Made by a program: the position numbers and the translations under genes. The notes beneath the pieces were generated by a model. The model was not told where the DNA came from. It made no database searches and saw only the letters and a list, made by a program, of their open reading frames with translations. Shown piece by piece: positions 1-10,439 of a stretch of 40,489 nt of DNA. The DNA comes from Chara braunii (lineage: Eukaryota > Streptophyta > Charophyceae > Charales > Characeae), in NCBI GenBank assembly GCA_003427395.1, contig BFEA01000271.1, positions 1,784,199 through 1,824,687 of the forward strand, given 5' to 3'. Each line of letters opens with the position of its first letter. Position 1 is the stretch's first letter.

Positions 1-88
<88 letters not shown>
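1..88. repeat. (CT)44 microsatellite
   Basis: The window opens with an uninterrupted run of 44 CT dinucleotides. It reaches the very first base, so the tract is probably cut by the window or contig edge and its true length is unknown. Confidence 0.99.
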
Positions 89-91
<3 letters not shown>

Positions 92-1420
92 CTTCCCGCA
101 CACATTTACACCAGCACGCAGTCCCGTAGATGCACTCACACAGGCCTGCTCACAGGTACCTCGCTCCCTCTCTCTCTCTCTTTCTCTCTGCTACCTCTCA
201 CGCCCTTATGCCGATCGCCTGTGCAGTCTGTCGGCCTCCCGTTGGTTCGACGTCGCTCGCATGCCACTTGCTATCTTCTCTTTCCCGGAACCTTCGTGCG
301 CTGGTGTTGCTCGCCTTCTCTGTTAGCGGCCTCTCGTGCTCTGCCGGCTATGGCCTCATCCTCGGGAGACGTCGTTACGACACCCCCTTCTACGTGCAAA
401 GTGAGCTCACCCGTTCCTATGCGGGGCGCATGATCGGTTCCAAGGCTTCGGCGTCGTACGCTCTGCTACAGCCGCAGAACACTTCAAGCGCCTCGATAAC
501 GTGTGGACACCTACACCCTCTCCTCCGCATACACCAATCTCCGGGCAGCTTTGTGAGTGCTACGATGAGTGGCAAGGTGCGCCTGCGCGTGCGCGTGACA
601 GTCTGGTGCGTCCCTTCCTTCCGTTCTCCTACATGTTTCCTTTCACTCCCTCTCTTCTTATACTCTTTTTCACTCTCGTTCACGGCCTAGGTCACACCTC
701 CCGAGGCGCAAAAGTTGAAATTTTCGGCAAATTCACCTCTTCCCACCTCTGCCTTCTCCGTTTCCGCGCATTTTCTTCCTCCTTTTCGCCCCTGTTCCTC
801 GTCCTCGATCCTCCCCGCATCTTGGTTATCATTAGGACTCCCTTCTTCCCTCTTCCCCTGGATTAGTTTTTTTGGCGTGTGAAACTTCTCAGTTTTCCCT
901 TCCAGCCTTCCACTACCTGTGCTTCCCACTTCTTCCCGTTGGCCAAGTGGTCCTAGTGTGCGAGCCCGTTTGACATTCAATCGTGTGCTGGCCATCGCTC
1001 GTCTGTCCCGCTTACCCTTTCTTCTCCGGCCCCGTGGTTGTACGTGCTCACTTTCCCGCCTCGATCTTTTCTCCGTGCAACTATCCTCGTTGAAAGTTAC
1101 CAAGAAGATCAGAGTGTGCGCATGCTCCTTCGGTTTGGTTATCCAGATTTATAGGGCACGCTCTATCTCCGTCCCCCCTCCTTTCTCTCAGGCAGGCGAT
1201 ATACTTGGTCAACTTTCTTGCCAACTTTTATCCCCGTGATAACCGTCTGTAGGTTTTATCATATGATCGACCCATCGCCCACGTGCGTTTTTCAGCCCAA
1301 CCGTTTTAAGCATTCACCTTGTCATTACAAGAGCCTGTGTCGCTGGTCTAACCCATCCCCTCCTTTCGGAAAGCTCCGACCTGCCTCTCGCGCTGATTTG
1401 GTCGCTCGTGCGGCACAATC
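89..1420. other. CT-rich DNA without a recognisable gene
   Basis: This stretch is pyrimidine-rich on the plus strand. Open frames exist in several registers, the longest at 130-690 (186 codons). Their products are low in complexity, rich in Ser, Leu, Arg and Pro, and match no family I know. Overlapping frames on both strands are equally open, which is expected from base composition alone. No promoter, splice pattern or RNA gene is evident. Confidence 0.5.
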
Positions 1421-2551
1421 GGGCCGACCGTGCTCGTATCTGGCCCAGTCCCGGCGCACGTTAGGCTTACTTCGATTTTTCTTGGAGTCCTTTCTTCCCC
1501 TTCGTTGACAGTTATCAAGAAACAGGGGAGCACAAGGTTGTTCTTAACAGTCTTGTTGTGCCCCCACCTTTTTTGTTTCCACCTCATTGGCCCGCTCTCC
1601 CTCTTCATCTGCCAATTCCTTCATTCTTCTTGCCCTCCTCGTCAGATCACCCCTACTCAGCTTCCTGGCACGTGGTTGCGACCCGGCTAACACCACTATT
1701 TGATGGTTTTTCCATGTGAGCAACCCAGGCTACCTGCATTATGCGACCCCACTCGTTCATTCACATCCCTATTGCAGCAGCATGTAGGGCGGGACCCCGC
1801 CACAACATTTACGCGGAGTTCACCCTCCCCGTGGAGCGAGTTTAAACGTCGTCCTGCCATCACCCCTCAGCGGAAAAGGTTTGACTTGATCCTCGACTGG
1901 TGGGATGTCCCAACTCACCATGTGGCCAGCTCCTGTTGACCAATCTCTCGACCGCACCAACGTCGGTTTCACCGATCCGTAGGCCATACCAAGGTGATGA
2001 GGCTGAATTTGACCCATGTGGCAACAATATGGAAGGCGAACCGTGACGCGCTGCAACCAACCACACGATATTGTGACAACTGTATGGAAATCCAACATAC
2101 CAGCCAACCATCGCGCCGTATCAAATCCAAACGTAAGAACTGATCACCTCTCTGTGGAGGTCGGAAAAAAGACGCTTCGTTCGGGCCAAGATTTTGCGAC
2201 CGCGGCTATCTCCCCCTGGTCCTTGCTCCTCTACTCATCATCACCTAATTATTCCTCCGCTCGACCCCATACCCATCGGCGGTCGACGCAAGCGCTCCTT
2301 TTCGTACAGGCCTTTTCCTTACCGCGTCGGAATCCCTGATTCGTTGTCCGCATTTGACCCCGCTTGTGACCTCCTTTCGACTAATCGCCCTTGCTTGTCC
2401 AAAGGTTAGTATAGAGGCGAACCCCCCCCAAAGTTCTCCTCGAAACCCCGCAGCCACATACACATTCTCAAAAACATGCGAAACAAAAGGAAAAAAAGAA
2501 GTCTTTTGCTTGGAAAAGAGAGTGATCGGCTGGTAGACAGTCCGCCCGACA
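1421..2551. repeat. 1.1 kb dispersed repeat, copy A
   Basis: This segment recurs in the same orientation at 4529-5691, offset about 3.1 kb, with roughly 80-85% identity by eye and small indels. Shared landmarks include CGTATCTGGCCCA near the start, CCCCTTCGTTGACAGTTATC, ACCAATCTCTCGACC in the middle and AGTGATCGGCTGGTAGACAG near the end. It has no convincing coding frame. The ends are not the TG...CA of a standard LTR, so I do not call the pair LTRs, although direct repeats 2 kb apart beside a retroelement make that worth testing. Confidence 0.9.
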
Positions 2552-2739
2552 ACCAGCCCACACCCCAATTCTTGTTGTTCCCGACGGGCCTCTCATATGC
2601 AAGATAGCAGTCATTTTACGAATTACTTATTTTTCATTGCCCTTCTCTCTGGGACAAGGTTAAAGAAGTTTCGAGCTACCCCCAAGCTCCCCTTGGCCCA
2701 AATTTGAGCCTGTTACTTCAATTTTCAATTTTTTTGGTG

Positions 2740-3198
2740 TATCTGGCCCAATCCTTGGGCCAAATACGCAGTTTTGTCTCGTTCCTCTCTTTGTTTTCCC
2801 TCCATTTTGCTGCCAACTCATTCCGGAGCTAGCCGTTTTGTGTCAGCCCACAAAAAACGGCTAGATTTCCTCCTCCGCAAGATAAGATTTTAGATCGAGG
2901 GCCCAAAAATGAGCCGGTCAACTCACATCAGCATTTTTCCTTATTTTTGCTGCTTAAATTCAGATATTGCAGAGATAATGCCCCAAGGACCTTATCTCTG
3001 CAATCCGGATGAGGTCATCATTGAGACCTGCCAGCCCCTACCGCTGCAGTCCCAACCTGGCGGCACTTTTTCCTCCACTCATCCTTCCTCCTTTGTCTCA
3101 TTCTCCCCCCCTTTTCTCCCCCTTTTCCCTTCTTTCTCTTTTATTTACTGTTGGGACAAGTGTCCAACAGCTATTTCTCCTCTTTCTAGTTGTTGGAC
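2740..3198. other. Cluster of short inverted repeats (hairpins)
   Basis: Several potential stem-loops sit within 460 bp. TGGCCCAA pairs with TTGGGCCA (2744-2751 and 2755-2762). CTAGCCGTTTTGTG pairs with 2849-2864, apart from two bulged A residues (arm 2829-2842). ATTGCAGAGATAA pairs perfectly with TTATCTCTGCAAT (2966-2978 and 2992-3004). AGGTC pairs with GACCT (3012-3016 and 3025-3029). CTGTTGG pairs with CCAACAG (3149-3155 and 3164-3170), and GTCCAACA can alternatively pair with TGTTGGAC (3162-3169 and 3191-3198). No gene is seen here. Confidence 0.75.
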
Positions 3199-3859
3199 CT
3201 TTCCCAAGTCCTGATTTTGCAACCGGCATATGGCCGTTACACCTCGGACTGCAGTAGTGGCTCCCCCGAGGCCAAAGGGGGCTCCTTTTTGCTGCCGCCG
3301 CAGTTTGAGACCCCTTTGCTCCGATTTTCTCTGGCCAGCCCTTTTTCCACGTGGAGCCCTTGGAACTTCGTTTTTCTTGGCCTGACTGCTGGCCGGACCC
3401 CCCCCCTTTATTGCCGCTACTCCATCTTTTCTTTCCCCTCGGCACCTCCCGCCGGCGCTTGCCGCGGCGACACTTAACGTTTTCATCCGGACTCCCCGGC
3501 CCGGCTGGTCCCGTCCACCTGACGCCATGCTATTTTATTTCTGTTGTCGTTGCATTTGATCCAGGATCCCCTTGGGTTGCCCCAGGTGCCCTTCGTTTTT
3601 CCCGCCTCGCGCCCGTCTTCTCCGTTCTGTCGACCATTCCTGTCGGCACCCGACTTCTCCTCCTTTTCTTATTTCTCCTAGCCCCTCCTCTTCGTCCGGC
3701 GTCATCCTGGGTGACGACCCGCTCTCACGCGTCCCCCCTCTTGGGCTGGTCGCCAACTACCCTGTCGACGGCATCCGACCTTCGGCCCCTGTCCGCGGCT
3801 CCTGACACTTTTTATTCCGTCGATACCCAATCTGCTAGTGGTTCCGCTGGTGCCGCCAT

Positions 3860-4063
3860 TTTATCTAGGCCCACGTGGTCCCTGGCACTTCGGCCCACCT
3901 GCATTACGTCTTTCCCTTGGTCTCACGCGGTTCCCGATACTTTGCCCTGCCGGCACCACGCCGTCCCCTGGTCCCCTGTGGTTCCCGACACTTTGTCCTG
4001 TTGGTACCGCCCTGTCCTTCGATCCCATGTGGTCCCCGGCACTCCTGCCCCACCTGTACCACG
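3860..4063. repeat. 51-bp tandem repeat in CT-rich DNA, about 4 units
   Basis: Four units of 51 to 53 bp follow each other. Each carries a GTGGTYCC-type core, then GGCACT or GACACTTT, and ends in a CACGTC or CCGCCCTG variant. Because 51 is a multiple of three, a 383-codon open frame (3351-4502) runs through the array. The other two plus-strand frames are also largely open, so I treat the frame as a by-product of CT-rich repetition rather than a gene. Confidence 0.8.
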
Positions 4064-4528
4064 TCTTTCCTTGGTGCTCCTGACGTCCTTCCGCCTTACA
4101 GCGATCTCCGCTCCCTGCTCCTATTGCGTCCCGCATGCTATTCCGTTCCGGGTGCCGACTCCCACCTACCTTGCGGTCTCCTTGGCCCTCCTGCCGCCGC
4201 GTCGCGTCACGCCTTGCGCCCTGTCCCTTCCCACTTCCTTCCCTTGCTGCGCACCTCCTATGCTACTACCGACTTCCCGGCGGCCCTTCTCCGTCCTTGG
4301 GGAAAGAGTCGCCCCTGCTATTCTCTCACAGTCCTTTTGCCGCTTCTTGCTTGGACAACCCCTTTCTAGTTTGGCGGCCCCGACAACTCTGGGCAGCCTC
4401 TGGCTTCCTACTGTCCGTGCCCATGTTTCTGCTCTTTCCAGCATTCCTGCCTCTGGTTTTCTCTGTCGTGCACAAATTGGTCATATAAAGTCTCTCGAGT
4501 GACGGGAAATCATTCGGGACTCACCAGT

Positions 4529-5691
4529 CCCGACACCGTTCCCGTATCTGGCCCAATCTCGGTGCACATCGGGCTTACTTGACGATTTTTCCCGGGGTCC
4601 TTTCCTCCCCTTCGTTGACAGTTATCAAGTAACGAGGGATCACGTGAGTATTCTTAATTGTCTTGCCGCGCGCCCCCCCCCCCCCCCTCTTTTCTATTTC
4701 CACGTCACTGGGCCGCTCTCCCTCTTCATCTGCCAATTCCTTCATTCTCCTTGCCCTCCTTGTTGGATCACCCCTACTCAGCTTCCTGGCAGGTGGGTGC
4801 GACCCGGCTAACCCCACTATCTGGTGGTTTTTCCATGCGAGCAACCCCAGACTATCTGCATTATGTGAACCCACTCGTTCATTCACATCCCTATTGCAGC
4901 AGCCTGTAGGGTGGGAACCCGCCACAACAGTTAGGCGGAGTCCACCCTCCCCATGGAGCGAGATTGAACGTCGTCCTGCCATCACCCCGGAGCGGAAAAG
5001 ATCCGACTTGATCCTCGACTAGTGAAATGTCCCAACTCACCATGTGGCCAGCTCCCGTTGACCAATCTCTCGACCACAGCAACGTCGGTTTCACCGATCC
5101 GTACCCCTTACCAAGGTGATCAGGACGAATTCGACCCCATGTGGAGACAACATGGAAGCTGACCGTGACGCACTGCAAGCGACACACGATACTGTGACAA
5201 CTATACCGAAATCCAACATACCAGCCGACCATCACGCCGTATCAAATCCAAATGCAAGAACTGATCACCTCTCTGTGGAGGTCGAAAAAAAAATGCTTCG
5301 TTCGTGCCAAGATTCCACGACCGCGGCTATCTCCCCCTGATCCTTGCTCCTCTACTCATCATTGCCTCGTGATTCCTCCCGGCCGACCCTTAATTACCCA
5401 CCGGCGGTTGACGCAAGGGCTCGTTTTCGTATAGGCCAGTTGCCTTTTCCTTACCGCGTCGGAATCCCTGATTTGCTGTCCACATTCGACCCCGCTCGTG
5501 ACCTCCTTCCGGGTCGTCGCCCCTGCTTGTCCAAAGGTTAGTACAAAGACCAAAACCCCTTAAAGTTCCCCTAGAAACCCCGCAGCCACATACACATTCT
5601 CAAAAACATGCGAAAACAAAGGAAACAAAAAAGAAAAAGTATCTTGCTCAAAAAAGAGAGTGATCGGCTGGTAGACAGCCGCCCGACACCG
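4529..5691. repeat. 1.1 kb dispersed repeat, copy B
   Basis: This is the second copy of the repeat at 1421-2551. It contains a run of 15 C at 4673-4687. The 10-mer CCCGACACCG occurs at both ends (4529-4538 and 5682-5691), and a related but imperfect sequence borders copy A. Its right end abuts the integrase zinc-finger reading frame of the chromovirus remnant, so either the repeat inserted there or the junction marks a deletion of the upstream pol gene. Confidence 0.9.
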
Positions 5692-6473
5692 GACACTTCG
5701 GCTACAAAAAGACGAGTGATAATCTACTACAACGTTTTTGGTGGCCTGGTATGCTCGACGAAGCAAAGAAGTACATACAAGCTTGTCAAGTCTGTCAGCG
5801 GGACAAGCCGTGAACTCGAGCTCCGCTTGGGGTACTCGAGCCCTTGCCCATTAGTGCCGGTGCCGGACAAAGCATATCCATGGACTTAATGGACACACTC
5901 GTGACCAGCAAGAGTTGCAAGAGGCACATCTTCGTCATAGTTGACAGGTTTACTAAGTACGGTAGACTAATTGCCATGCCGGAAACAGTGAGGAGGGATC
6001 CTGTCATCGAGTTATTTATGGATAATTGGGTGCGGGATTTTGGACTGCCCAAGTCCATCGTTAGTGAGAGGGATGTCCGTTTCATCAGTAAGATGTGGAA
6101 GAAGGCTGCTGAACAGATGGGCAGCCAACTCCAAATGACTTCGGGGAATCATCCCGAAGCCAACGGTCAAGCTGAACAGATGAACCGTGTGGTGCAGCAT
6201 CTGCTGAGGCATTACATTAAGCCCAGCCAGGATGACTGGGATGAAAAGTTGCCGCTCATCGCCAGTCTGTACAACAACGCTGTACACAGCAGCACCTGCT
6301 TCAGTCCGAATCAGCTGCGTTTGGGGTCGAAGCCTAGATCTGTTCTAGACTTCCTCCTACCTGAAAACCGATCTGCTGCAACTCCTGGAACCATAGAATT
6401 TGGTGTCCAGTATGAGAAGTTGTTGCAGCAGGCTATCGAGCACATTAAGAAATTTCAAGAAGATTGCTTCTGA
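5691..6473 (+). pseudogene. Broken retroelement integrase
   Basis: The frame starting at 5691 reads GHFGYKKT, then FWWPGM and CQVCQRDK, which are the His and the two Cys of the retroviral-type zinc finger. A TGA at 5811-5813 interrupts it just after the second Cys. The core follows: SMDLMD (first catalytic Asp, codon 5883-5885), DFGLPKSIVSERDVRF, and HPEANGQAEQMNR (catalytic Glu). The spacing from the second acidic position to this Glu is the canonical 35 residues. The codon for the second catalytic Asp is GAG (Glu) at 6066-6068. A frameshift just before 6471 ends the frame early. Integrases of this family insert element cDNA into the host genome. Confidence 0.95.
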
Positions 6474-6692
6474 GAACAAACATTGACGATAGTCCACATT
6501 TCAGGTAGGTAAACGCGTCTGGGTCAAGGAGGCTAGTGAGCTAGGACAAGAGATCGGTATCTCTAGGAAACTAATGCTCTCCTTGGGAGATCTTGGATAT
6601 CGTTATGGTCCCTCGTACGTCCCTGGTCACCTGCGTACTTACCCTGTGTTTCACGCCTCAAAGCTTGCACCTTTCGCTGATCAAGGACGTCA
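6466..6692 (+). pseudogene. Frameshifted integrase C-terminal region
   Basis: After the frameshift the pol sense continues in other frames. ASENKH is followed by stops TGA (6484-6486) and TAG (6490-6492), then FQVGKRVWVK and ELGQEIGISRKLM. A further frame reads PWEILDI, and another reads VPGHLRTYPVFHASKLAPF, the usual end of the GPY/F region. At least three register changes lie within about 220 bp. Assigning these pieces to one ancestral frame rests on family resemblance. Confidence 0.85.
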
Positions 6693-6938
6693 ATGCTGCC
6701 CCCAACCATGGATGGGCACGTGGACGTTGACGACATTTTGGAGCACAGAGAGATGCCTGTTCCCAAGCCTGTGGGTAGAGGAAGACCGCCGAAACCCAAG
6801 AGGGAGTACCGGGTCAGATTCAGGCATCACACGGATCCAAAAGAAGACCTATGGTTCACAAGAGAGGAACTGGTTGAAACAGCACCTCAAATCGTGGCAG
6901 ATTGTCAAAGAAGGTTAAAGGGGAAGGCTCCTGCTTAA
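6693..6938 (+). pseudogene. Chromovirus chromodomain segment
   Basis: An open frame of 81 codons follows the integrase tail. It begins MLPPTMDGHVDVDDILEHRE, has the basic linker PVGRGRPPKPKREY, then VRFRHHTDPKEDLWFTREEL, and ends QRRLKGKAPA before TAA. The YRVRF strand and the WFTREEL helix start match the retroelement chromodomain. The Met at 6693 is internal to the ancestral polyprotein and not a true start. This is the best preserved part of the element. Confidence 0.88.
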
Positions 6939-8546
6939 GAAGCATCTCAGCGGACTTTTGAAGCTTATGAAATTTGAGGAATGTGCCCTCATGGGGCTCT
7001 AGCCAACATGCACATAATCTGGGCTGTGGCCCCCGCCAAGCATTGTGCCCGCCCTAAGTGAAGGCGGGCCTGAATATCCACGTGAGGCCTTATCCCAGCA
7101 TTTTCCAAGGTGGGTATCAGACAGTTGCAGCACTCCAGTTGGTTGAAGTGCAACGTGAGCCTCTCCCTGGGCTTTTTCCAGAAACAGCAGCTGCGTCAAG
7201 CAGTTGAGCTCAGGGCCGGGTGGTTGCGCCCTGGGCACACGCAGTGTGAGGCCGACACATCACGAACTGGCCCCAGGCAAATCAGCATTGTCGTCGAGCC
7301 AATGAGAAGGCGGCAAACACTCGGAGCCTGGAGGCTGCCTGGACGTGCCCAACCACAAAGGGCCCAGGCCCCTAACTGTCGGACAGGGCCTGGACGCAGA
7401 CACTGGGGCCTGACTGGAAGCTACTGGGAGCTTCCTTAGCCAGGCCCTCACAGCCAAACAGAGGCCACGACTTCCATATAGGAAGGTCGCTGGCCAGAGG
7501 CGGGCATTCTCGCCTGGTCAGGCAATGCGGATACACTGCTGCATTGCTGCGCAGGTATCTGCATGTGCACTTCTGGCTGGGGCGCACACTGGCTAGATGA
7601 GAGGGGCGCTGCAGGGCAGCGGGCGCACGGCAACCATAGCCGGGCTGCAGGGGCGCATGCGGGTGATGGGCAAAGGTGGTCTTCGGGTAGGAGGCGCATG
7701 AGTGGGTGGTCAAAGTCTGATGAGGAGAGGAGAGAGAACGTACCTGGTGTATGTGGGAGGTCGGCATTGCTGTTGACGTCATGTACATTGGTCTTCAACG
7801 TCGGAGTGATCCTGTTGCAAGAATGTAGATACGGTAGATAGGCTCAGTAGAGTAGGCTGGGCGCTGGGCGCCAGACAGAGATGAGCGATATTGTATACTG
7901 TGTTGGTGGGGCCTGAGGGCGATAACATTGGCACACGAGTTTTTTCTCTTTTTAAGCCCAGGGTGTTGTAGAGACCAAGGACCAGACCCGCGGTGATTGC
8001 GGGTAGCGGCAGCCACTGGTTTGTCCTGACAGGATAGGCCACCTACCCTACCCATCCCCACGTTAATACTCCCAGTGCACTCCCTGTCCCTACTATCCTA
8101 CCTCAGTGTGACCAGCACTCAGGACCATCACCCTACCAGTATCGAGGGCAACTTGGACCAGACAGCAGTGACAGGCACCAGGGCTGGGCCAACCTCCCAG
8201 CCCTGATGGAAGCGGAAGCGGACGAACCTTGCCGTACGGAAACTTCGGACGCCAGGCTACCCAGCAGGATTACCTAAGCAAGGCAGGCCAGCGCCCACGG
8301 ACACATCCTACCGTCCTTCCCCTAGCTTACCCAAGGCTAGGCGGAGCTCAGAATAGCCAGAGCGACTTATATCCCTACACCTACCCTAGAGCTAAGCCAT
8401 GCGTGAGTAGACCCCATCATATACCTGATAGACCCCCCCAGCCCAGTATCGTAATTTGTGGGTATGTGTGTACGCCCAGAGGCTGTGTATGTTTGTATGA
8501 GCCCATAGGGCCATGTGTTTTTGTATCTGCCNGAAGGCTCTGTGTG
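6939..8546. other. Sequence 3' of the retroelement, no gene recognised
   Basis: No convincing coding frame is visible. GGGTATCAGACAG at 7111-7123 loosely resembles an initiator-Met tRNA primer-binding site, but no LTR boundary is visible beside it and I give it little weight. A frame at 8229-8564 is open for 111 codons and contains one undetermined base (8532). Its product is not recognised. From about 8460 the DNA becomes rich in TGTATG and GCCC-AGGC motifs that lead into the 63-bp repeat. Confidence 0.4.
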
Positions 8547-8672
8547 CTCTGTGTACCTGTATAGCGAGATGTATGTGCCCGAAGGCCAGATATGTGCAGT
8601 CTATGTGTGCTCTGTGTAACTGTATAGCGAGATGTATGTGCCCGAAGGCCAGATATGTGCAGTGCTATGTTG
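8547..8672. repeat. 63-bp tandem duplication
   Basis: Two nearly identical 63-bp units start at CTCTGTGTACCTG (8547) and CTCTGTGTAACTG (8610). Each contains GTATAGCGAGATGTATGTG and GCCCGAAGGCCAGATATGTG. Weaker relatives precede them back to about 8465. Confidence 0.9.
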
Positions 8673-8730
8673 AGGGAACTGTGTTCGTTTGAAGAGATGA
8701 CAGGCCAAGCTGGACAAGACCCCCCCCCAA

Positions 8731-8813
8731 AGTCCCCAGCCAGACTTGAACCCGTGATCTATGACATGTGGCCTGACGACTCTACCATTTGAGCAACAAT
8801 CGCAAACGGCCCC
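8731..8813 (-). pseudogene. tRNA-like pseudogene
   Basis: The minus strand reads GCTCAAATGGTAGAGT, a good D-arm and A-box, and about 35 nt later GGGTTCAAGTC, a good B-box and T-loop. The anticodon stem and the T-stem do not pair well, and no anticodon can be assigned. It is therefore a decayed tRNA copy or the head of a tRNA-derived SINE rather than a working tRNA gene. Confidence 0.6.
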
Positions 8814-9029
8814 TATGTGTGATATGCCAGAATGGGGAGATCAACAGAACAACCACGAGGAACAGCCACAACCAACCCATGCAGCATCAAGACCCAACAT
8901 ACCATGGACAATCCTTGGGTGGTGCGCAGGCAGTGTCTGTATAAGCTTACCGTGCGTCAGCCCAAGGGAATGTCTGTCCAGCCATGCGTCATTCTAACGC
9001 CCTGCCAGAGTCCATGCGCAAGGCTGCAA

Positions 9030-9105
9030 TTGAGTTGTGAATCCGCAACCTCACACCACAATGCGCGTTTCCAACCGGTGCTCTAACCACTGAGCTGCTC
9101 TTATT
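9030..9105 (-). pseudogene. tRNA-like pseudogene
   Basis: The minus strand reads GCTCAGTGGTTAGAGC, a perfect four-base-pair D-arm with the conserved GG in the loop. The B-box position reads GGATTCACAAC, which departs from the consensus. The anticodon arm is degenerate. It lies about 220 bp from the other tRNA-like sequence and has the same orientation, which suggests related short retroposons. Confidence 0.6.
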
Positions 9106-9299
9106 TGGATGGAATCTTGGTGTATTTGAGCTCTCTGCTTGGTACATGACTATCTGACATGTGTGATTTTGCATCTTGGTTTTCTGTCTATCGCTCTCGC
9201 TCATATTCCTTGCAGTACGACATCATATTGTTTTTTACTGAATTGACCTTACTGTGTATCTTCACACGTGATCCATTGATGGTGGTACACAAATTACAG

Positions 9300-9422
9300 G
9301 TGGCGTATCACTCGAAGGAGATTCTGGATATGGAGTGTGTTTATGCAAACCCTCCATTGCAAGTTTCAGAAGATTTTGGTGCTGTGATGGATGTCCTTCG
9401 AAAGCAGTTGCGCCTGCGTTGA
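9300..9422 (+). CDS. Possible terminal exon of an unknown gene
   Basis: A pyrimidine-poor but acceptable splice acceptor, AAATTACAG, ends at 9299. From 9300 a frame of 40 codons reads VAYHSKEILDMECVYANPPL and continues through VSEDFGAVMDVLRKQLRLR to TGA at 9420-9422. The composition is protein-like, unlike the surrounding repeats. I do not recognise the family and see no matching upstream exon, so this may be an isolated gene fragment. Confidence 0.2.
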   Translation: MAYHSKEILDMECVYANPPLQVSEDFGAVMDVLRKQLRLR

Positions 9423-9584
9423 AGAAGAATCGAGTATAGAGTTGCAGCCCGGTACTCAAGTCTCTGTGCTTTCTTTACCCTTCACTTCTTCCCTCTGCGC
9501 TCACAGCAGCTGTCCTTTTGCATCGTGGTGTTGCATCGATGCTTGTCTGATGCGGCATAGATGCCCTCGTAGATGGTGTTGCTA

Positions 9585-9800
9585 CATGGCATATATGGCA
9601 TTGTGACATGGCATAAATGCCCTCTGATGTGGCATAGATGCCCTTGTGACGTGATTTAGATGCCCCTTGTGACGTGGTATGGATGTCCTCTTGACGTGAT
9701 TTAGATGTCCCCTGTGACGTGGTATGGATGTCCTCGTTACATGATTTAAATGTCCTTTTTGATGTGTCATACATGTCGCTTTGACATGGCATAGGTGGCC
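9585..9800. repeat. 45-bp tandem repeat with 22-bp half units
   Basis: Alternating half units resemble GACGTGATTTAGATGTCCCC and GACGTGGTATGGATGTCCTC. Together they repeat every 45 bp, and more divergent relatives begin near 9585. Since 45 is a multiple of three, an artificial frame with a 15-residue period appears on the minus strand. There is no sign that it is a gene. Confidence 0.85.
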
Positions 9801-10439
9801 ATGTGTGTGAATCAGTGATGGCAACTGTCATTCGGCCAGCTGATGAGGTCTCTGTGCTCTCTTCATCCTTCCCTTCTTTCCACTGTACTCGTAGTGGCAA
9901 GGATTTGCTATGTTACGTTGTGTTGGTGCCTTGTCATTGCCCGTCTGCGGATTGATGATGGTGACTCTCATTCAGTCCACAGGCTGTGAGGAATCTTGTT
10001 CATCTCTGCAAACCGTTATTGGATTTCTTTCTTGGTAGGAACGGCCCTCTGCCTTCTGAACTTTACCAGTTTTATAACCTGATTGTCCAATTTCAATCCT
10101 GTGTAATCGCTTCTCTGTCCGGACACTTCCTCCTCCGCTTGTCAATCCACTGAGGTATTTTAACATGTACGCCCTCCTCAGCTGCAGAGAGTAGTTTTCA
10201 GGTGCACTGGGGAGAAAGTTGTGAGGGCAGTCTCCATAGAATGAATGATCCGAACCTGACTTAACAGAAAAAGGCTGCTGCTTTGTGCAACATCTCATGA
10301 TGTTACAGGAAAGTCAGTGGCTGTAGGCTCTTCTTCTCAGGTGGGCTTGGCTTGGTGCAGCCTGATCCAAATTGGTGAACGATGAAGCTTCATGATTGAT
10401 GGAGGGGAGTGGAATATACATATTTCTCAAGGTTAAGAC

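Larger units (their letters stand above)
5691..6938 (+). mobile_element. Ty3/gypsy chromovirus remnant (integrase to chromodomain)
   Basis: This is the 3' end of a pol polyprotein gene. In order it holds part of an H2C2 zinc finger, the integrase catalytic core, the GPY/F-like C-terminal region and a chromodomain. Protease, reverse transcriptase and RNase H are absent, so the element is truncated at the 5' side, at the edge of repeat copy B. It carries in-frame stops and at least one frameshift and cannot make a working enzyme. I saw no polypurine tract or convincing 3' LTR after the last stop at 6938. A chromodomain at this position places it among chromoviruses, which use it to target chromatin. 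Confidence 0.93.

Noticed and set aside
130-690. 186-codon plus-strand gene
   Set aside because: Low-complexity product, overlapping open frames on both strands and no recognisable domain.
3351-4502. 383-codon plus-strand gene
   Set aside because: It lies in CT-rich DNA over a 51-bp repeat, other frames are as open, and the product has no domain and a composition set by the repeat.
1421-5691. A complete LTR retrotransposon with 1.1-kb LTRs
   Set aside because: The repeats lack TG...CA ends, no PBS or polypurine tract is visible, and no gag or pol lies between them.
8731-9105. Two functional tRNA genes
   Set aside because: The A-boxes are good, but the anticodon and T-stems do not pair and no anticodon can be read.
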